Positions 5,536 to 8,547 of a DNA stretch of 8,547 nt are shown one piece after another. The notes beneath the pieces are model-generated. The model saw only the letters and a program-made list of their open reading frames with translations. It was not told the origin of the DNA and ran no database searches. A program made the position numbers and the translations under genes. Numbering within the stretch: position 1 is the stretch's first letter; each line of letters begins with the position of its first letter. Source of the DNA: CAYONQ01 sp964405375 (GTDB taxonomy: Bacteria; Planctomycetota; Phycisphaerae; Sedimentisphaerales; Anaerobacaceae); contig CAYONQ010000095.1 in the NCBI GenBank assembly GCA_964405375.1, positions 1 to 8,547 on the forward strand, written 5' to 3'.

Positions 5536-7704
5536 CTACTTTTCCCTGACCGGCTGCCGTTGGTTTTTGTCGTCAAGCTCGGCAAGAGCAGCCTTGCGAG
5601 AAAGCTTTAATCTGCCTTGTTCATCAATCAACAGCAATTTCACCGGTATCAAATCGCCTACTTTACAAACCTCTTCAACGTTCTTCACAAAGCCATTGCT
5701 CAATTCACTAATATGACACAGCCCTTCGACGCCCGGCGTTATCTCAACAAACACCCCAAAGTCTTTCACGGTCACCACCCTTGCCTGGTCGTATATCCTT
5801 CCTACCTGCGGCGGCTGTGTCATCGACTCGATAATCTCTTTTGCCTTCAGGTGGCCGTCTCCGCCGAAACAGCTTATGTAAATGGTTCCGTCTTCTTCAA
5901 TCTCAATTTTTGTATCGGTCTGTTCCTGAATGCTCTTAATCATCTTGCCGCCCGGCCCGATTATTTTGCCAATCAGCTCAGGGTCAATCTCAATACTTAT
6001 CAGCTTCGGCGCATAAACACTTAATTGCGGCCTGGGCTCGCTGATGACTTTGGACATAGCATCTAAAATCTGCAGGCGAACCTCTTTTGCACGCTGCAGC
6101 GCCTCGACCATAACGCTATGGGCCAGTCCCTCGGTTTTTATATCGAGCTGTATCGCCGTGATACCGTCAGCCGTCCCTGCAACCTTGAAATCCATCTCGC
6201 CGAAATGGTCCTCCTCACCGATAATATCAGTCAGCAGCTCATATCGGCCGTCACCGTCACTAACCATACCGATTGATATGCCTGCAACGGGCTTACTGAT
6301 TGGGACCCCGGCGTCCATCAAGGCCAAACTGCCGCCGCAAACCGAGGCCATCGAGCTGGAGCCGTTCGACTCGGTGATGTCCGATATCACCCTGACGGTG
6401 TATGCGAATTCATCCTCCGGCGGCCTTACCGGCCCTAACGCCCGTTCCGCAAGGGTGCCGTGTCCAATCTCCCTTCGGCCGGGGCCGCGAATCGGACGTA
6501 TCTCACCGACAGAAAACGGCGGAAAGTTGTAATGGAACGTAAAATTCTGATGGTACTCTTCCAGTAAACCATCTATAATCTGCGCATCTCTGATAGTACC
6601 AAGAGTCACGCTCACCAGCGATTGTGTCTCGCCGCGAGTGAACAACGCTGAGCCGTGTGTCCGGGGTAAAACACCCACCTCGCACTCAATCTGGCGAAGG
6701 TCATTATAACCCCTGCCATCAGCCCGCTTACCGTCCAACAACATCTTTTTAACAACCTGCCCCTCTACCCTGCCCAAGATGCGTTTGACCATTACCGGGT
6801 CAAACTTCGGCCCGGCCCCATCACCTTCAACAGCACAGTATTCGGCCTTAACCTGCTCAAATAACTCTTCTATAGCACGATTGCGCTGTTGCTTGACCGG
6901 TATCTGCTTGAATTCGTATAGCTTATCCGCTATTTGCGAACTTATTCGTGAATAGAGCTGCTCATCATTCTCTACAAGGGGAATTTCCTTTTCAACGCCG
7001 GTGCTTTCGCGCAGCTCTTCAATCATTTCACAAACCTGCATGACCGTTTTTTGTGCTGTTGCAACGGCATCGGCAATAACCTCTTCCGACAACTCCTTTG
7101 CACCAACCTCAATTATATTTAACGCCTCTTTCCGGCCGCCAAGAAGCAGGTTCAGGTCGCCGGTCTCCAACTGTTTATGTGTGGGATTGACCACAAATTC
7201 CCCGTTTACTCTGCCCAATCTGCAGGTCCCGATAGGTCCCAGGAACGGAATCCTGCTTATGGTCAGCGCCGCACTGGCACCTATCACCGCCAAAAGGTCC
7301 GGGTCATTCTCACCGTCAAAACTCAGGACATTGGCCATAATCTGCACTTCCTGCAGATAGCCCTCTGGGAATAACGGCCTAATCGGTCTGTCTATTAACC
7401 TTGCCGTCAGAATCTCTTTGGTGCTCGGCCTTCCCTCCCGCTTGATGAATCCACCCGGGAACTTACCTGCCGCACTGTGCTTCTCACGATAGTCAACGCT
7501 CAGCGGGAAAAAATCAATATCCTCAAACCTTGGCGGTGCCGTTACCGCCGCAACGAGAACGATGGTTTCACCATATTGAACCACGACCGCCCCGTCCGCC
7601 TGTTTAGCGACCTTGCCGGTTTCGATGGATAAGTTTCTGCCCCCGATTTGCCTTTCTACTCGATGCACACTCACCCCGTTAGAAATTTTTCTTTTTTCTA
7701 TCAT
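5536..7704 (-). CDS. pnp: Polynucleotide phosphorylase (PNPase)
   Basis: A full-length 722-residue 3'-5' exoribonuclease that degrades RNA with phosphate and works as a trimer, often within the RNA degradosome. First RNase PH domain about 12-150, with FFPLSVDYREKHSAAGKFPG (66-85) and TARLIDRPIRPLFP. Helical linker about 150-320. Second, catalytic PH domain about 325-560, with GRGYNDLRQIECEVGVLPR, ESNGSSSMASVCGG and the catalytic GEEDHFGEMDFKVAGT (D499, D505, K507). KH domain with GPGG (583-586). S1 domain about 633-705 with DFGVFVEITPGVEGLCHISE. The ATG ending at 7704 overlaps a small upstream ORF; residues 1-11 (MIEKRKISNGV) are extra to the common PNPase start, so GTG codons at V11 (7674) or V13 (7668) are possible alternative starts. 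It follows rpsO, the common bacterial order. Confidence 0.98.
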   Translation of the reverse strand: MIEKRKISNGVSVHRVERQIGGRNLSIETGKVAKQADGAVVVQYGETIVLVAAVTAPPRFEDIDFFPLSVDYREKHSAAGKFPGGFIKREGRPSTKEILTARLIDRPIRPLFPEGYLQEVQIMANVLSFDGENDPDLLAVIGASAALTISRIPFLGPIGTCRLGRVNGEFVVNPTHKQLETGDLNLLLGGRKEALNIIEVGAKELSEEVIADAVATAQKTVMQVCEMIEELRESTGVEKEIPLVENDEQLYSRISSQIADKLYEFKQIPVKQQRNRAIEELFEQVKAEYCAVEGDGAGPKFDPVMVKRILGRVEGQVVKKMLLDGKRADGRGYNDLRQIECEVGVLPRTHGSALFTRGETQSLVSVTLGTIRDAQIIDGLLEEYHQNFTFHYNFPPFSVGEIRPIRGPGRREIGHGTLAERALGPVRPPEDEFAYTVRVISDITESNGSSSMASVCGGSLALMDAGVPISKPVAGISIGMVSDGDGRYELLTDIIGEEDHFGEMDFKVAGTADGITAIQLDIKTEGLAHSVMVEALQRAKEVRLQILDAMSKVISEPRPQLSVYAPKLISIEIDPELIGKIIGPGGKMIKSIQEQTDTKIEIEEDGTIYISCFGGDGHLKAKEIIESMTQPPQVGRIYDQARVVTVKDFGVFVEITPGVEGLCHISELSNGFVKNVEEVCKVGDLIPVKLLLIDEQGRLKLSRKAALAELDDKNQRQPVREK

Positions 7705-7742
7705 ATTATTACACCGTTAGAGATTTCCACTTTCTGTATCAT
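7701..7742 (-). CDS. 13-residue upstream ORF duplicating the PNPase N-terminus
   Basis: The ORF reads MIQKVEISNGVII and stops with TGA overlapping the pnp ATG (ATGA). It arose by a 38-bp tandem duplication of the pnp start region: M, I, K, I, S, N, G and V are shared at the same positions with pnp's MIEKRKISNGV, while the DNA differs at about nine of 33 bases. GGGG seven bases before its ATG is a better ribosome site than the GGTG before pnp. The layout suggests a leader peptide translationally coupled to pnp. Whether it is translated is unknown; it could also be a neutral duplication relic. Confidence 0.55.
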   Translation of the reverse strand: MIQKVEISNGVII

Positions 7743-7743
7743 A

Positions 7744-7769
7744 TTATTACCCCATTTTATTACCCCATT
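7744..7769 (-). repeat. Exact 13-bp tandem duplication in the pnp leader
   Basis: AATGGGGTAATAA occurs twice back to back on the minus strand. Each copy contains ATG GGG TAA, a minimal two-codon ORF, and GGGG in ribosome-site position for the next ATG downstream. It sits between the 5' arm of the inverted repeat and the upstream ORF. Confidence 0.85.
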
Positions 7770-7850
7770 ATAAAATTTCTAACGGGGTCCAACATATATT
7801 TTCCTCTACGAATAAACGCCTCTATGAATAGGCACTTCTGTCCGCCAGCC

Positions 7851-7868
7851 ATCCGCCGTCAGGCGGAT
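7851..7868. repeat. Perfect 7-bp stem-loop in the rpsO-pnp spacer
   Basis: ATCCGCC, loop GTCA, GGCGGAT. TCCGCC also occurs ten bases upstream. There is no T-tract, so it is more likely an RNA processing or repeat hairpin than a terminator. In E. coli a hairpin in the same spacer is cut by RNase III before PNPase autocontrol; equivalence here is conjecture. A small imperfect repeat CCTCTAYGAATA (7803 and 7819) lies nearby. Confidence 0.5.
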
Positions 7869-7874
7869 TCCGCA

Positions 7875-7909
7875 ATTTTGCATTTTGCACTTTGATTTTT
7901 GCATTTTCA
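7875..7909. repeat. Heptanucleotide repeat, five units of ATTTTGC type
   Basis: Units ATTTTGC, ATTTTGC, ACTTTGA, TTTTTGC, ATTTTCA fill the spacer between the two hairpins downstream of rpsO. Confidence 0.8.
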
Positions 7910-7930
7910 AACTGGCCATCGGTCAGTTTG
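7908..7930 (-). terminator. Stem-loop directly after rpsO, terminator or processing site
   Basis: CAAACTGGCC, loop ATC, GGTCAGTTTG: a 10-bp stem (one G-T pair) starting six bases after the rpsO stop. Read with rpsO it is followed by AAAAT rather than a T-run, so intrinsic termination would be weak. A partial attenuator or a 3' stabilising hairpin between rpsO and pnp is more likely. Confidence 0.45.
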
Positions 7931-7936
7931 AGTTAG

Positions 7937-8203
7937 TTACTTTCTCAAACCCAGCCGGGATATGATTTCCTGATAACGCTTGATATCCTTCTTGCTTACA
8001 TACTTCAGCAGCGCCGACCTGTTCCCGACCATTTTCAACAAGCCACGCCTGGACGCATGGTCTTTGCGATGGGTCTTGAGATGGCCGGTAAGGTCGTTAA
8101 TCTTTTTCGTCAGCAGCGCAATCTGCACCTCGGGCGAGCCGGTATCTCCCTTATGCACCTCAAAATCGTCAATAATCTCCTTTTTTCCCTGCTTCGTCAG
8201 CAT
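7937..8203 (-). CDS. rpsO: 30S ribosomal protein S15
   Basis: An 88-residue primary 16S rRNA-binding protein of the small subunit platform. The family length is 88-89. Diagnostic segments are HKGDTGSPEVQIALLTKKIN (17-36), HLKTHRKDHASRRGLLKMV (41-59) with the conserved H41, D48 and S51 rRNA contacts, and the C-terminal RYQEIISRLGLRK. The start is the ATG ending at 8203; the only purine-rich ribosome site (GGAAAGG) is rather far, more than ten bases upstream, which would fit translation controlled by leader structure. It is transcribed from the promoter at 8333-8361 and followed by pnp after 232 bp. S15 represses its own synthesis in several bacteria through different leader structures. Confidence 0.98.
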   Translation of the reverse strand: MLTKQGKKEIIDDFEVHKGDTGSPEVQIALLTKKINDLTGHLKTHRKDHASRRGLLKMVGNRSALLKYVSKKDIKRYQEIISRLGLRK

Positions 8204-8325
8204 ATTCGGACAAAACCTTTCCTGAATAATACATCCCGTATTTCACATCCACCTTAGCCATCAGTGGTTAGCCATTACTCATTTTCGCATATTTGAGTCA
8301 AAAATGCAAACCGTACAGCGTAATC
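8204..8325 (-). promoter_or_regulatory. rpsO 5' leader, possible S15 autoregulatory region
   Basis: About 120 nt between the predicted transcription start and the rpsO ATG. It contains two ATGGCTAA repeats (plus strand 8254-8261 and 8268-8275), a CCAC/GTGG pairing around one of them, and a small AATAC/GTATT hairpin 5' of the weak ribosome site. Long leaders on rpsO commonly bind S15, but no known S15 motif class could be assigned. Confidence 0.35.
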
Positions 8326-8332
8326 AGTTATT

Positions 8333-8361
8333 ATTATATTTGCAAGTCTTTTCTACGGCAA
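8333..8361 (-). promoter_or_regulatory. Sigma70-type promoter of rpsO(-pnp)
   Basis: TTGCCG at 8356-8361, 17-base spacer, TATAAT at 8333-8338 on the minus strand. Perfect -10 and four of six at -35 with ideal spacing. Transcription would start near 8325. Confidence 0.75.
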
Positions 8362-8547
8362 GAAATGATTAAAATGGAAAATGACCAACTTCTACCGACA
8401 AAAGATTAACCCGCATCCTATTCAACCCTGATTTCCCAGATGAAGTCGCGCAAAAGAAATAAAATTTGTTAGAATAGAGCTTATAGTAGGCTTTAGCTAT
8501 GACAAAGTAAGTGTGATATGCCATATATGAAGTTTAATCTATCGTAG
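8362..8547. other. AT-rich region upstream of rpsO with no recognised feature
   Basis: No credible coding frame, RNA gene or repeat was seen; only very short ATG-to-stop frames occur on the plus strand. It probably separates rpsO from a gene outside the window. Confidence 0.6.

Larger units (their letters stand above)
7673..7788 (-). promoter_or_regulatory. pnp leader: 17-bp perfect inverted repeat spanning the pnp start
   Basis: On the transcript, ACCCCGTTAGAAATTTT (7772-7788) is exactly complementary to AAAATTTCTAACGGGGT (7673-7689), which is pnp codons 5-11. The 82-base loop contains the upstream ORF and the pnp ATG. The same 5' arm can instead pair with the diverged copy inside the upstream ORF (7711-7726; 14 of 16 positions). 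The two hairpins are mutually exclusive. The 5' arm carries ACCCC, able to cover the GGGG(T) ribosome-site-like runs. A translational switch or PNPase autoregulation is inferred; the pairing itself is read directly. Confidence 0.7.

Noticed and set aside
8362..8547. Small plus-strand genes at the right end
   Set aside because: The ATG codons there lead to stops within about ten codons.

Overview
The window looks like a chromosomal piece of an uncultured bacterium. The core genes (rpsO, pnp, a two-component pair) have moderate GC and ordinary bacterial sequences. The spacers are full of short tandem repeats with a 7-base period. The PNPase N-terminus, the small DUF6868-type membrane protein and the spacer repeats remind me of sediment Planctomycetota (Phycisphaerae-like). 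That placement is a recollection, not something the sequence proves.

Left part (1-1586, plus strand, more AT-rich): the 3' part of a DNA methyltransferase gene and, coupled to it by an ATGA overlap, a PD-(D/E)XK nuclease. Together they look like a small restriction-modification unit, probably acquired. Next (1587-3254, everything on the minus strand) comes an accessory stretch. It holds an attC-like imperfect palindrome, an HNH nuclease gene broken by a one-base frameshift in an A6 run, a DUF6868-like two-helix membrane protein, and a 35-residue very basic protein too short for normal ORF calling. The HNH and DUF6868 genes share a 26-bp upstream element that contains a palindrome and a -10-like box. 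The spacers also carry a diverged ~114-bp duplication and a pair of tandem hairpins with a compensatory stem change.

Right part (3255-8547, minus strand) is core. The order of transcription is rpsO, pnp, a sensor kinase with one membrane segment, and a sigma54-type (NtrC-family) response regulator that overlaps the kinase stop by one base. rpsO has a good sigma70-type promoter (TTGCCG-N17-TATAAT) and a leader of about 120 nt. rpsO-pnp is a classical ribosomal protein/RNA-decay pair. The kinase and regulator 77 bp downstream of pnp may be co-transcribed with it.

The most unusual region is the pnp leader (7673-7788). The start region of pnp is tandemly duplicated, giving a 13-codon upstream ORF (MIQKVEISNGVII) that copies the PNPase N-terminus (MIEKRKISNGV) and overlaps the pnp start as ATGA. 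Further upstream lies a 17-base sequence exactly complementary to pnp codons 5-11, and nearly complementary to the same place in the duplicate. The mRNA could therefore fold into two mutually exclusive hairpins around the pnp start. This is a strong candidate for an undescribed translational control or autoregulation device.
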